Positions 36,501-44,547 of a stretch of 64,000 nt of DNA are shown here, in pieces. The notes beneath the pieces are model-generated. The model saw only the letters and a list, made by a program, of their open reading frames with translations. It was not told where the DNA came from and did no database searches. The translations under genes and the position numbers were made by a program. This DNA comes from Luteibacter aegosomatissinici (GTDB taxonomy: Bacteria; Pseudomonadota; Gammaproteobacteria; Xanthomonadales; Rhodanobacteraceae). Where the stretch lies: NCBI RefSeq assembly GCF_023078495.1, contig NZ_CP095742.1, forward strand, positions 1,736,001-1,800,000, given 5' to 3'. The stretch's first letter is position 1; every line of letters begins with the position of its first letter.

Positions 36501-36548
36501 CTGCAGGACCCGCGCTACGTCCGCTTCTCCATCACGTACGACTACTAA
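33543..36548 (+). CDS. Oar-like TonB-dependent receptor
   Basis: A 1001-aa outer-membrane receptor of the Oar type. A signal peptide (to VLAQ) is followed by a carboxypeptidase-regulatory-like beta domain (GTISGQV...GRYAIAQLPLGNYTVSLRKAG, about 25-95), then the plug (NENAYYINGFNTTDP, QQEVYTGGYSAQYGRSDGGVLNMVGKRGTNDWHFGG) and a long barrel ending in VRFSITYDY. Oar-like receptors in Xanthomonadales are usually linked to large glycans or proteins. It follows the glycosidase by 112 bp and is probably the glycan importer of the galactosamine-type locus. Confidence 0.9.
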   Translation: MTYRKRVLAVVIAAGLASGGVLAQSTTGTISGQVAPGTGDTVHIESGTGFQRDVPVDARGRYAIAQLPLGNYTVSLRKAGATVQSHQNVALRVGAATDVSFAAPAAASDTQNLEGVSVSASTLPPIDVASVDSRTVITSQQLAKLPLGFNAEAAARLAPGVVGNAGGFTGPTGQSLISFGGSAANENAYYINGFNTTDPLQAAGGLTLPYGSIDQQEVYTGGYSAQYGRSDGGVLNMVGKRGTNDWHFGGKLSWDPASLRASYDNTYYQNGLPPVPVARNLYVPRSKNSNWNTVYDAYVGGPLIKDKLFFFASGEWAKSEGDRLGAVTSTSPYTSYEYKMPKWYGKLDWNISDSNILEVTGASNTRETSGDIYKYDFNALQRGDQIGHADTIKTGGNLWTAKYTGYLTDTLTLSAQYGKMHTLNYEAPVGYNEALTYVSGTENQNPAFTGGTPRSAGQTVSSIYDPDQGNRSNNLRVSLAWQLGDHTITAGIDNLKATAEDQGARTSGPGYSWSYGFTTLPGNSPAPSLGVAAPNSTPDGAGGYYVMKNVSSAVATVRTTERAQYIEDQWQATDRLLLSLGLRNDQFTNYNSDSQPYITQTKPQWAPRLGFSWDVEGDASFKVYGNVGRYYLGSPLAPALSAAAGYTSTTQYFTYSGIGADGTPTGLTALSGPVSANNAFGVPPDPRTVTAKGLKSEYQDEYMLGFSKSIDNRWVYGAKLSRRVLRTGIDDFCDVDRITNAAAAKGITAASVNSCYLINPGKANTFVVLDDAGSAHDVKLSNAEMGFPKIKRNYYALDTFLEHPFDGTWYGRVDYTYSRSYGNTEGLTQSNVQSDGPSQSEDWDFPALMVYSNGLQGNNHKHQLKMYGYWQITPEWMVSGNLSLISGSPSTCLGLFGSDNSDPAGYNSNYHFCDGRPAPPGSTGNMPWQRQLDLGLHWTPAFADHKLGLNLDVFNVTNEQAELSINPHYYQDATGTPNPLYRTPLYLQDPRYVRFSITYDY

Positions 36549-36566
36549 TCCCGGGCTAACGCCCCT

Positions 36567-36634
36567 CTGTAGGAGCGCGCTTGCGCGCGATGGGTGCTCG
36601 CGACATGCCCCATCGCGCGCAAGCGCGCTCCGAC
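36567..36634. repeat. REP-like palindrome, copy 2 (right arm degenerate)
   Basis: CTGTA plus GGAGCGCGCTTGCGCGCGAT, an 18-bp loop region, then the inverted arm ending GCGCTCCGACG, where copy 1 has GCGCTCCTACAG. It lies just after the Oar-like receptor stop. Confidence 0.8.
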
Positions 36635-36665
36635 GCCGGGGGGATGTCCCGGCAGTGATTTGCCC

Positions 36666-36821
36666 TCAACGCGATGGGAACGGTGCCCAGCCTGACGCTA
36701 CGCAAAACAGATCCAACTGCTTTTCGAGGTTCATGAGGGTGGTCGACGCCTGAATGCTCGTCGTACCACTCAGATTCGTCTTGAGCGACCAATAGCGGCC
36801 GTGGGCGGTCCAATGCCTGAT
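36666..36821 (-). pseudogene. possible gene remnant, C-terminal fragment
   Basis: One frame here is open for 51 codons between two stops and reads like real protein: RHWTAHGRYWSLKTNLSGTT, then STTLMNLEKQLDLFCVASG and a terminal PFPSR. It has no start codon and no ribosome site. It lies directly downstream of the orphan gene at 36837, in the same low-GC patch. I read it as the tail of a decayed gene; chance openness cannot be ruled out at this length. Confidence 0.3.
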
Positions 36822-36836
36822 CTAAGAACAGCATGA

Positions 36837-37331
36837 TCAGGTCGCAATCCCGAGGATATCGAGCAACGTATTCTGAAATACCTGTTGGTCCAGGGGAGCC
36901 AGGGCCGTTCGCGACTGCGCGTTGGCGAGGTACCAGGATGCGTGAATCCACTGCGGATCGGTCGATGGGGTGCTCGGTTGCACGAGCAAGAGCATGGCGT
37001 CGCCTACGGGGCCTTTGAGGTCGACACGGCCGGCTGCACCAACGATCAATGTGCCCCGGGGGATGATCTGAACCGACTCGCCGCCGATGCGGATAACACC
37101 CTGAGTGATTGGGTAGGTGCCAATGTAGTCCTCCTTGAGGGTCAGCATTCCAGGTTGGAGGTCTGCCGTTCCGTCGCTAAGAAGGGGTTCAATCCATGCC
37201 CCGATCTTCTGAAAGAGATCGTCGACCCGTGATGTCCACCATGTCCGCCTGACATCCCAGTCGATGGCAGGTTCGGATGTCCGTTCCCGCGCGAATTGTC
37301 GAACCTTGCTGCTGAAATCGTCATCTGACAT
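36837..37331 (-). CDS. orphan hypothetical protein
   Basis: A 164-aa cytosolic protein I do not recognise. It starts MSDDDFSSKVRQFARE, has two Trp-rich segments (DWDVRRTWWTSRVDDLFQKIG, SWYLANAQSRT) and a central beta-rich part (DYIGTYPITQGVIRIGGESVQIIPRGTLIVGAAGRVDL). An ATG at 37346 would add five residues; I prefer 37331 for the GGAAG upstream. It is flanked by REP copies, is less GC-rich than its surroundings and lies beside a gene remnant, which suggests recent acquisition. An immunity-protein role is one thought but nothing in the sequence proves it. Confidence 0.55.
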   Translation of the reverse strand: MSDDDFSSKVRQFARERTSEPAIDWDVRRTWWTSRVDDLFQKIGAWIEPLLSDGTADLQPGMLTLKEDYIGTYPITQGVIRIGGESVQIIPRGTLIVGAAGRVDLKGPVGDAMLLLVQPSTPSTDPQWIHASWYLANAQSRTALAPLDQQVFQNTLLDILGIAT

Positions 37332-37655
37332 GCGGAGGGCTTCCATGGGGGGCTCGGCGTTGGCTCAGGGCTTGCCAGTCTGAGGCAGTCGCGACGCGTT
37401 GATTGTAGGTCTATTCCTGTAGTGGCGTGAGGTCCTGTCCCGTCAGACTGTCATCGTTGCCACCTGCGCCTCCCATCGCGCGCAAGCGCGCTCCTGCAGG
37501 GGCATGGTATTCTTTGGGGCTTCGCACGCTTCCCGAGACTTGCCCGGTGCTTACGCCACCCTGATCTGCCGCCGTTTGATTCATCACGGCCGTGGCCTTG
37601 CGCCGCGGGGTTGACGCTTGCCGCGCGTTTCGCCGGCGCACCTGGAAAACACCTT
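37332..37655. other. 324-bp intergenic region holding a single REP arm
   Basis: No supported gene. It carries one unpaired REP arm at 37473-37500 and the promoter region of the SulP permease. The TTG at 37611 opens the permease frame, but the family N-terminus starts at the ATG at 37656, so I leave it non-coding. Confidence 0.5.
37473..37500. repeat. REP-like element, single arm (copy 3)
   Basis: CCATCGCGCGCAAGCGCGCT followed by CCTGCAGG, with no partner arm nearby. It matches the right arm of copy 1 except G for A in the TACAGG end. Confidence 0.75.
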
Positions 37656-39134
37656 ATGCATACCACCCGTTGGAACCAGCAATGGTTCTTCAACGTGCGC
37701 GGCGACGTCCTGTCGGGCCTCGTCGTTGCCCTTGCCCTTATCCCTGAAGCCATTGCCTTTTCGATCATCGCGGGCGTGGACCCGAAGATCGGCCTCTACG
37801 CGTCGTTTTCGATGGCCGTGGTGATTGCGTTCGCGGGCGGCCGCCCGGCCATGATTTCGGCCGCCACCGGTGCCATGGCGCTGCTGATGGTGGGGCTGGT
37901 AAAGGAGCATGGCCTGCAATACCTGTTCCTCACCACGATGTGCACCGGCGTGATCCAGATGGTGATCGGCGCGTTGAAGCTCGGCTCGCTGATGCGATTT
38001 GTATCGCGTTCGGTGGTGACCGGGTTCGTCAATGCGCTTGCCATCCTGATCTTCCTTGCCCAGCTACCTGAACTGGTTGGCGTGGCATGGATGGTCTATC
38101 CCATGTGCGCGGCGGGGCTGGCCATCATCTACCTGTTCCCCTACGTGACCAAGGCCGTGCCGTCTCCACTGGTCGCGATTGTCGTGCTGACGATCGTAGC
38201 CATCGTGTTTCGTATGGATATCCATCGCGTTGGCGACATGGGTGCATTGCCTGATTCCCTGCCGCGCTTCCTCTGGCCGGATGTGCCGCTGAACCTCGAT
38301 ACGCTGAAGATCGTGTTGCCGCATGCACTGACCATGGCGGTGGTTGGCCTGCTGGAGTCGATGATGACGTTGCAGATCGTCAACGATATGACCGATACGC
38401 GATCGGACAAGAATCGTGAGTGCGTGGGACAGGGCCTGGCCAATATCGCCACGGGCCTGATGGGCGGCATGGCCGGTTGCGCCATGATCGGTCAGTCGGT
38501 GATCAACGTGAAATCGGGTGGCCGCGGGCGCCTTTCCACCCTCGTTGCGGGCGTGGTCTTGCTGATGCTCGTCGTGTTCGGCGCGCCATGGGTAAGCCAG
38601 ATCCCGATGGCCGCGCTGGTCGCCGTGATGATCATGGTCTCGCTCAGCACGTTCAGCTGGCGCTCGCTGGCAACGCTTCGCTCGCATCCCACCAGTTCGA
38701 GCGTGGTGATGCTGGCCACTGTGGTGGTGACCGTGTGGACGCATGATCTCGCCCGCGGCGTGCTGACTGGGGTCGTCCTCTCGGCGGTGTTCTTCGCCAC
38801 CAAGGTGGGGAAGCTGCTCGATGTGGATAGCTCGCTCTCCGGCCAGGGCGAACGCACGTATTCGGTCAAAGGGCAGGTTTTCTTTGCCTCGGCCGATGCC
38901 TTCGTGGACGAGTTCGACGTGCGTGAAGATGGGCTGTCGGCCGTGATCATCGATGTCGAGGAGGCGCACTTCTGGGACCTGACCGCGGTCGGGGCGCTGG
39001 ACAAGGTCGTGCTCAAATTCCGCGATCGCGGCCTGCCCGTGGATATTCGCGGGCTCAACCGGGCCAGTGCCACACTGGTTGCGCGTCTTGCCACTCATGA
39101 CAAGGATGGAGATCGGCCAGCCCCCGGGCATTGA
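37656..39134 (+). CDS. SulP-family anion permease with STAS domain
   Basis: A 492-aa SLC26/SulP transporter. The N-terminus reads [39 protein letters not shown], the SulP signature. About ten or more helices follow and a C-terminal STAS domain ([43 protein letters not shown]). Substrates in the family are sulfate, bicarbonate or dicarboxylates. It lies 64 bp upstream of a two-component system on the same strand. I use the ATG at 37656. Confidence 0.9.
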   Translation: MHTTRWNQQWFFNVRGDVLSGLVVALALIPEAIAFSIIAGVDPKIGLYASFSMAVVIAFAGGRPAMISAATGAMALLMVGLVKEHGLQYLFLTTMCTGVIQMVIGALKLGSLMRFVSRSVVTGFVNALAILIFLAQLPELVGVAWMVYPMCAAGLAIIYLFPYVTKAVPSPLVAIVVLTIVAIVFRMDIHRVGDMGALPDSLPRFLWPDVPLNLDTLKIVLPHALTMAVVGLLESMMTLQIVNDMTDTRSDKNRECVGQGLANIATGLMGGMAGCAMIGQSVINVKSGGRGRLSTLVAGVVLLMLVVFGAPWVSQIPMAALVAVMIMVSLSTFSWRSLATLRSHPTSSSVVMLATVVVTVWTHDLARGVLTGVVLSAVFFATKVGKLLDVDSSLSGQGERTYSVKGQVFFASADAFVDEFDVREDGLSAVIIDVEEAHFWDLTAVGALDKVVLKFRDRGLPVDIRGLNRASATLVARLATHDKDGDRPAPGH

Positions 39135-39198
39135 CGGCGCAGGTTTCCGTTCGGGGTTGATGTAGCAGAATAGGGGCGTTGAAGACTCGGAGGTCCCT

Positions 39199-39864
39199 GT
39201 GAACATCATCGTGGTCGAGGACGACGAGCGGCTGGGTGCCGCGATCAAGCGCGCGCTGGAACAGCTCACCCATGTCGTGATGTGGCTGCGCACGGGCAAC
39301 GAGGCCCTTGAGGCCCTGCGCCAGGAAAACGTCGACCTGGTGCTGCTCGACCTGGGCCTGCCGAACAAGGACGGGGTGCAGGTCCTGCGCGAGGCGCGCC
39401 GGGCCGGCATCCGCACCCCGGTTCTCGTGGTTACCGCCCGGGATAGCATCGAGGCGCGGGTGGAGGGGCTCGATGCCGGGGCCGATGACTACCTGGTCAA
39501 GCCGTTCCACCTGGATGAACTCGCGGCGCGCATCCGCTCGATCGCCCGGCGTGCGCAAGGCCTGGCCGATAACCTGATCGAGGCGGGGCACATGCGCCTG
39601 GATGTCGGGCGGATGGAGCTATCGGTGGGTGGCCAGCGGGTGGACCTGACCCGGCGCGAGTTCGCCCTGATGCACGTGCTGATGGAGCGGGCAGGGCGCA
39701 TTGTCCGACGCGACGCGATCGAAAGCTCCGTCTACGGTAGCGAATCCGAGGTGGGACCCAATGCGCTGGAAGTGCTGGTGCACTCCCTGCGCCGCAAGCT
39801 CGGCACCGACAGCATTCGTACGGTGCGCGGTTTTGGCTACATGGTGCCGGTCGATCCCGCGTGA
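39199..39864 (+). CDS. OmpR-family response regulator
   Basis: A 221-aa regulator starting at GTG. The receiver domain has the acidic pocket VEDDE (7-10), phosphoacceptor Asp51 in LLDLGLP and Lys101 in YLVKPFH. The winged-helix output follows (ELSVGGQRVDLTRREFALMHVLMERAGRIVRRDAIE...LEVLVHSLRRKLG). It overlaps the sensor kinase start by GTGA, so the pair is co-translated. The sequence resembles QseB/PmrA-type regulators; target genes are unknown. Confidence 0.93.
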   Translation: MNIIVVEDDERLGAAIKRALEQLTHVVMWLRTGNEALEALRQENVDLVLLDLGLPNKDGVQVLREARRAGIRTPVLVVTARDSIEARVEGLDAGADDYLVKPFHLDELAARIRSIARRAQGLADNLIEAGHMRLDVGRMELSVGGQRVDLTRREFALMHVLMERAGRIVRRDAIESSVYGSESEVGPNALEVLVHSLRRKLGTDSIRTVRGFGYMVPVDPA

Positions 39865-41264
39865 GCCACGGTTCGCTACAGCAGGGCCTGCGTCGTCGTG
39901 TTGCCCTCGCCGTGCTGGCCGTGCTGCTTCCGCTCGGGCTCCTCGCGGCCCTGCGCACCATTTCGGAACTCAACGCGCTTTCCGATGTTCGGCTACGGCA
40001 GACCGCCGAAACCCTGGATGCGCTGCTGCGGCAGACCGGGGTCATGGCCGTGCAGAACCACGCCCGCCTGGAAGCCCTGCCGTCCGTCCCCGTCATTGCC
40101 AATGGTGTCGGGCCCGCGTCCACCTACGAGGCCGAGGTGGGATACCGGGTAACGGACAAGGAAGGCGATCCGATCCTCGTGACGGATAACATGCGTGAGC
40201 TGCCGCGTGACCTGCCCGCAGATGGCCAGGTGGTGTCGCTCGAGATTCGCCGGCGCCGCTGGCACGTGTATACGCGCATGGATCCGACGCTGGGTGTCAC
40301 GATCAGCGTGGCCGAGCGGCACGATACGCGCCGTGACGTGACCAATGCAGTGGCGATGGAACGGACGCTGCCTATCCTGATCGGGTTGCCATTGCTGTTC
40401 ATCGCGCTGCGCTGGGCGGTGCGCAAGGGCCTCCGGCCACTGGATACCCTTGCGGCGCTGCTGGCCCGGCGCAAACCCGGGGCGCGTGAGCCGGTCGTGG
40501 TCGCCGATACGCCGCGCGAGATGGCACCCATCGTCGAAGCCCTCAACACGCAGATCGATAGCATCGAAACGGCGCTTGAGCGCGAGCGCCGTTTCAGCGC
40601 CGATGTGGCCCATGAGTTACGGACCCCGATCGCCGCCACGATGATCAACCTGGATAGCGCCGTCGCGTTCGGTACGACGGCCACCTCGGCGGAGCTGCTG
40701 CCGGATGCCCTCGCGAGCCTGCGGATCCTGTCGCGGCGCACGGAGCAGCTGCTCGTGCTGGCCCACCTGGATGAACACGCGCGCTTGCCGCTGGAACGCG
40801 TCGACCTGAAAGGCCTGGCCAGCGATGTGCTGGCCGAATGGGCACCGACCGTGGATTGCACCCGTTTCCTGCTCACCGTACACATGCCTGAGGAGGCCGT
40901 CACGGTGCCGGGCTACCCGGAAGCGCTCGCCGCGATGCTCCGTAACCTTCTCGAAAACGCCGCGCGCCATGCACCGTTGGGTGGTCGCGTCATGTTGGCC
41001 CTGGCGGCGAGCGACGGCACCGCCACCATGGATGTCGTGGACGATGGCCCCGGCATTCCGCCCGACCGTCGAGATGCCGTGTTCCAGCGCTTCCATCGCG
41101 AAGCCACTGGCCTGGGCGATGGGTTTGGTGTCGGCCTTTCCATCGTCCAACGCGTGGCGCAGTTGCATGGGGCAACCGTCAGCCTGGGCGATGCACCGTG
41201 GGGGCATGGCCTGAAGGTGCGGGTGTCCATCCCCCTCGCAGTGCCCGTGGTGCAGGGTGCGTGA
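39861..41264 (+). CDS. sensor histidine kinase
   Basis: A 467-aa QseC/TctE-like inner-membrane kinase. Two helices (about 13-31 and 170-186) enclose a periplasmic sensor region. A HAMP-like linker leads to the H-box FSADVAHELRTPIAATM with the phosphorylated His, then N-box NLLENAARHAP, G1 DDGPGIPP and GFGVGLSIVQRVAQLHG. It starts at a GTG overlapping the response-regulator stop. The stimulus cannot be told; the SulP permease upstream is one candidate target. Confidence 0.92.
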   Translation: MSHGSLQQGLRRRVALAVLAVLLPLGLLAALRTISELNALSDVRLRQTAETLDALLRQTGVMAVQNHARLEALPSVPVIANGVGPASTYEAEVGYRVTDKEGDPILVTDNMRELPRDLPADGQVVSLEIRRRRWHVYTRMDPTLGVTISVAERHDTRRDVTNAVAMERTLPILIGLPLLFIALRWAVRKGLRPLDTLAALLARRKPGAREPVVVADTPREMAPIVEALNTQIDSIETALERERRFSADVAHELRTPIAATMINLDSAVAFGTTATSAELLPDALASLRILSRRTEQLLVLAHLDEHARLPLERVDLKGLASDVLAEWAPTVDCTRFLLTVHMPEEAVTVPGYPEALAAMLRNLLENAARHAPLGGRVMLALAASDGTATMDVVDDGPGIPPDRRDAVFQRFHREATGLGDGFGVGLSIVQRVAQLHGATVSLGDAPWGHGLKVRVSIPLAVPVVQGA

Positions 41265-41265
41265 T

Positions 41266-42309
41266 CTAAGCGCGCGTGCTTGCGCCTGACAGCAAAGCCG
41301 CGACCCGCGCGGCGGTGCGCTCGGGGCAGCCATCTTCACAGATCACCGAAGCATTCGCATCGCCGATAGGGGCATAGCGCTTCGGATCCGTCCGGCTAAA
41401 CAGGCCGATGGTGGTGGCACGCGTCGCAGCGGCCAGGTGCATCACCCCGCAATCGGCGCTGATGTAGGTGCCTGCGGCATCGATAAAGGCGGCCAGCTTG
41501 CGCGGATCGCTGGTGAAATAGGTGGGGTAGGCGTTATCCAGTCGCGACACACCATCAGCGGCCACCAGTTCGACGATCCGGCGTTCGCCGATGCCCGCGG
41601 TGAGCTCGGCGATGAAGCGCTGCCACCACGTCGTGTCGTGCCGCTTTGCACCTGTCGCGTTGGGAAAGATCGCCAGGACGGGGGCCGCATTTCCTTCGGG
41701 CCCCGCGTGCAATACGCGTTGCAGCGTTTCCATCCCCGTTGCGCGCTCGGTATCGCGCAGGCGCAGATCGAGTGATGGCCACTTTGTTGGGCTGATACCT
41801 AGTGCCACGCGTAGCGCATGTACCGGACGCATCGCAAAATGCGTGGGCGAGCCGCCGGTGCCCTCGACCCTTATCTGGTACCGCGCCTGCGCCATGCTGG
41901 ACGCAATGCGGCCCGAGGATGAGCCTGATGCCGCATCGATCACCAGGTCGTAGCGCTTGGAACGCAAACGGCCGATGGTACGCGCGGTGGCGATCGGCCT
42001 GCGTAGCGCGCGCCGGTCCAGCAGGAACAGTTCGCCGATCGACGGGTACCCGGCAAAGACGCTTTGCGTCGCCGCCCCGGATCCAAGGATATCGACTTCC
42101 GCGCCCGGGAAGCGCGCCTCGAGCTCGGCGATCAACGGTGTCACCATCAATGTATTGCCCAGCCGATGGTTCGGCCGGCACACGAGGATCCGCTGGATGC
42201 CACCCCGCGGAAGTTCACCCGGCCCAACGATATTGGCGCTGTGCGGAACCATTCGCTTTGCCATCCACGCGGCAGCACGCCGGCGAAAGGATTGCAGCCG
42301 TCCGTGCAT
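41266..42309 (-). CDS. glycosyltransferase family 9 (heptosyltransferase-like)
   Basis: A 347-aa GT9 protein. ILVCRPNHRLGNTLMVTPLIAELEARFP is the N-terminal GT9 motif, and YISADCGVMHLAAATRATTIGLFSRTDPKRYAPIG is the C-terminal nucleotide-sugar site. Such enzymes add heptose or related sugars to lipopolysaccharide core on the inner face of the inner membrane. I start at the ATG at 42309 because GGAGGGGAAG lies at ribosome-site distance; the open frame begins at 42411. It is isolated from other LPS genes, so the acceptor is unknown. Confidence 0.82.
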   Translation of the reverse strand: MHGRLQSFRRRAAAWMAKRMVPHSANIVGPGELPRGGIQRILVCRPNHRLGNTLMVTPLIAELEARFPGAEVDILGSGAATQSVFAGYPSIGELFLLDRRALRRPIATARTIGRLRSKRYDLVIDAASGSSSGRIASSMAQARYQIRVEGTGGSPTHFAMRPVHALRVALGISPTKWPSLDLRLRDTERATGMETLQRVLHAGPEGNAAPVLAIFPNATGAKRHDTTWWQRFIAELTAGIGERRIVELVAADGVSRLDNAYPTYFTSDPRKLAAFIDAAGTYISADCGVMHLAAATRATTIGLFSRTDPKRYAPIGDANASVICEDGCPERTAARVAALLSGASTRA

Positions 42310-42494
42310 GGGCGTGCGCTTCCCCTCCGGCGAGGGCGCGGTGCGTGAGGCGGCAGCAATCGTTGGCATACGGGTTCCGATGGCACGACAGGGGGCGAGT
42401 GATGCGCACACCTTGCCGCCCCCACCTTAGTGCCTCCTGTCAATGGCATGACAAGTTGCTTACTTAGTGGCGCCTTAGCGGGACGAGTACTGAA

Positions 42495-43985
42495 TTAATC
42501 GTGCAAAGCGATGCGTGACGGATCCGCCTGCAGCTTCGTGTAGGCGTGCAGCGTATCCGCCGCCATGGCCTGTTCCTCCGCAGTGCCTGGGTGGCGCGCG
42601 TTTTGCGTCAGCAAGGGCAACAGGTCGCGGGTCGCATCCCGGTGCGAGGGCGTGTCACTGTCATCAATCAGCTGGCCGACCATGTACTTCATAACGTGCG
42701 TATCCTGGCTCGCATCCTGGCTGATCGTGGCTGCGACCAGCTCGCCCTTGGCGTACGCGATATTCGTGCTGGCGTGGGCAGAGTCGTCGATCTGTGTGTA
42801 GTTGTAGTTCTGCGAGCCGATCTTGTCGGTGAGGTTGAGTGGAACGTCGGGCCAGGGCGAGGTGTGGAAGCTCGCTTTCAGGTGGCTTTGTTGCGATTGC
42901 GTGATGTGCCTGTCGCTGGCGTTGCGGCCGCTGAGTGCCGTCGATTGCGAGGCATCGTAGTTGAAGGTATCCAGCTCGCTGCCTTGCCGGGGATTCGGCG
43001 CCTGCGTTGCCTGCGAGATGGACACGTCGAAATCCGCCAGGCCGGTGAGCATGGCATGGTCATTGCCCGACAGGTTGCGCACCGAGCTACGGGTCGATGC
43101 GCTCGCGGGCGTGGAGGGGTAGTGGCTGTTGAGCTGGCTGAAGCCATCCTTGAACAGGCTGACCAGCGACGCATCGGCATGGCCGCGGCGCGCCGCGGCA
43201 TCGATCTGATCGAGGTAGCTGGCAACGGACGCATCGCGTTGCGTGCGGTTGCCCCATGTCGCGGGCTGGCTCATATCGAGATTCAATGCGATAGACCCGC
43301 CCGCGCCGTCAACCTTGAGTGATCGGCTGTCGCTACCGGTGTGCAGCGCAATGCTTTCATGCACACCTGGTGCGGTCGCGATCGATGCGTTGAGGTCCAC
43401 GCTGGTAAGCACCGCCGGATCCGCTGCCATCAGGCCATCCAGCGACAGGGTGGGTAGCTGCTTGCCCAACCCGTCGACTGCGTCCTGGAATGCGCTTGCG
43501 AGGCCAGCGACGGCCTGCTTCTCGCTATCGCTCAACGTGCGATCGGATGTGAGGCTGACGGAAAGGCCGCTCTGCGTGCCGTTCAACGAAAGTTTGACCG
43601 TGGCGCCGCTGGCCGTGCGGATGGCGAGGCTGACGGATGCATCGGCGCTACCTGCGCCAGCGACGTCGGCCTGAAAGTCCGCGCCCTCGGTGGAAAAGCG
43701 CCCCAGCAGCGCCTGCCCCAGGCCGGCGAACAGGCCACTCGGCTGGCTGGATGCGCTGTTGCGCGCCATCAGTGCCGCGAGCGCGTCGTTGGATGAAGGG
43801 TCAACCGACGCAGCGCCCACACCGGCGTAGGTCGCGCTGGCCGAAGGCACGCTGGCCTCGTACACCACCGATGGCTTTATCGGTGCATGGCTTGCGGCGG
43901 CCGGCTTCGACGTCAGCGCGTACAGCCGATCCTGCCACGATGTGGCGGACGTGCCCTGGTTTGTGTTCAGCAGCAGGGGATTCAC
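42495..43985 (-). CDS. orphan Ala/Ser-rich protein of unknown function
   Basis: A 496-aa protein from a GTG behind AAGGA; the frame upstream to 44159 overlaps the RidA gene and is not protein-like. No signal peptide or membrane helix. The N-terminal 100 residues are Ser/Ala/Pro-rich and low-complexity. A central region (about 130-200) alternates polar and small residues (ASVSLAIRTASGATVKLSLNG, LSVSLTSDRTLSDSEKQAV), followed by AFQDAVDGLGKQLPTLSLDG and an Asn/Asp/Ser-rich C-terminal half ending in a helical DTLHAYTKLQ. This resembles the composition of non-classically secreted or surface proteins. I do not recognise the family. Confidence 0.6.
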   Translation of the reverse strand: MNPLLLNTNQGTSATSWQDRLYALTSKPAAASHAPIKPSVVYEASVPSASATYAGVGAASVDPSSNDALAALMARNSASSQPSGLFAGLGQALLGRFSTEGADFQADVAGAGSADASVSLAIRTASGATVKLSLNGTQSGLSVSLTSDRTLSDSEKQAVAGLASAFQDAVDGLGKQLPTLSLDGLMAADPAVLTSVDLNASIATAPGVHESIALHTGSDSRSLKVDGAGGSIALNLDMSQPATWGNRTQRDASVASYLDQIDAAARRGHADASLVSLFKDGFSQLNSHYPSTPASASTRSSVRNLSGNDHAMLTGLADFDVSISQATQAPNPRQGSELDTFNYDASQSTALSGRNASDRHITQSQQSHLKASFHTSPWPDVPLNLTDKIGSQNYNYTQIDDSAHASTNIAYAKGELVAATISQDASQDTHVMKYMVGQLIDDSDTPSHRDATRDLLPLLTQNARHPGTAEEQAMAADTLHAYTKLQADPSRIALHD

Positions 43986-44061
43986 AACGATCCTTCGTCT
44001 TGGTGCTCCCTTGGTTAACGACGGGCGGCCCCGAATCTTGAGGCCGCCCGCCATGCCGCCA

Positions 44062-44547
44062 TCAATCAGCGACTTCGAGCAGGACTTCCAGTTCCACCGG
44101 CACGCCGAGAGGCAGGCTGGCCATGCCGAGGACCACGCGCGGGGCGAGCTTTTCTTCACCGAACACGCTGGCCATCAGTTCCGAAGCACCATCCGCGATG
44201 GTCGGGTGCTCGCGGAAATCACCCACGGTAGCGATATAGATACCCAGCTTCGCCACGGCGGTGACCCTGTCGAGCGAACCGAGGAACTCCTTCGCTGCGG
44301 CAAGTGCGCTGAGGGCGGCCATCTCGGCGGCCTTGCGGCCGTCGGCAACGGTCAGCGCCTCACCCACGCGTCCCAGCAAGGGCAGGTCGTGGCCAACGGC
44401 GGGGAGCATCCCGCTGAAGTACACCATGCGGCCGACGCGCACCGCTTCGACGTACTTACCAAAGGGCGACGGCGGCGGGGGGAGCGTGATGCCCAGTTTC
44501 ACCAGCCGCTGTTCTGCGCCAGCGGCCTGCGCTTGCGGGGCGTTCAT
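44062..44547 (-). CDS. RidA-family protein
   Basis: A 161-aa YjgF/YER057c/UK114-type protein. MVYFSGMLPAVGHDLPLLGRVG, LGSLDRVTAVAKLGIYIATVGDF and APRVVLGMASLPLGVPVELEVLLEV follow the RidA pattern; the Arg in APRVV aligns with the conserved imine-binding Arg. RidA proteins hydrolyse reactive enamine/imine intermediates. Its ATG shares a base with the SDR stop codon (TAATG), so the two are co-translated. It may clear an imine made or used by that SDR (inference). Confidence 0.85.
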   Translation of the reverse strand: MNAPQAQAAGAEQRLVKLGITLPPPPSPFGKYVEAVRVGRMVYFSGMLPAVGHDLPLLGRVGEALTVADGRKAAEMAALSALAAAKEFLGSLDRVTAVAKLGIYIATVGDFREHPTIADGASELMASVFGEEKLAPRVVLGMASLPLGVPVELEVLLEVAD

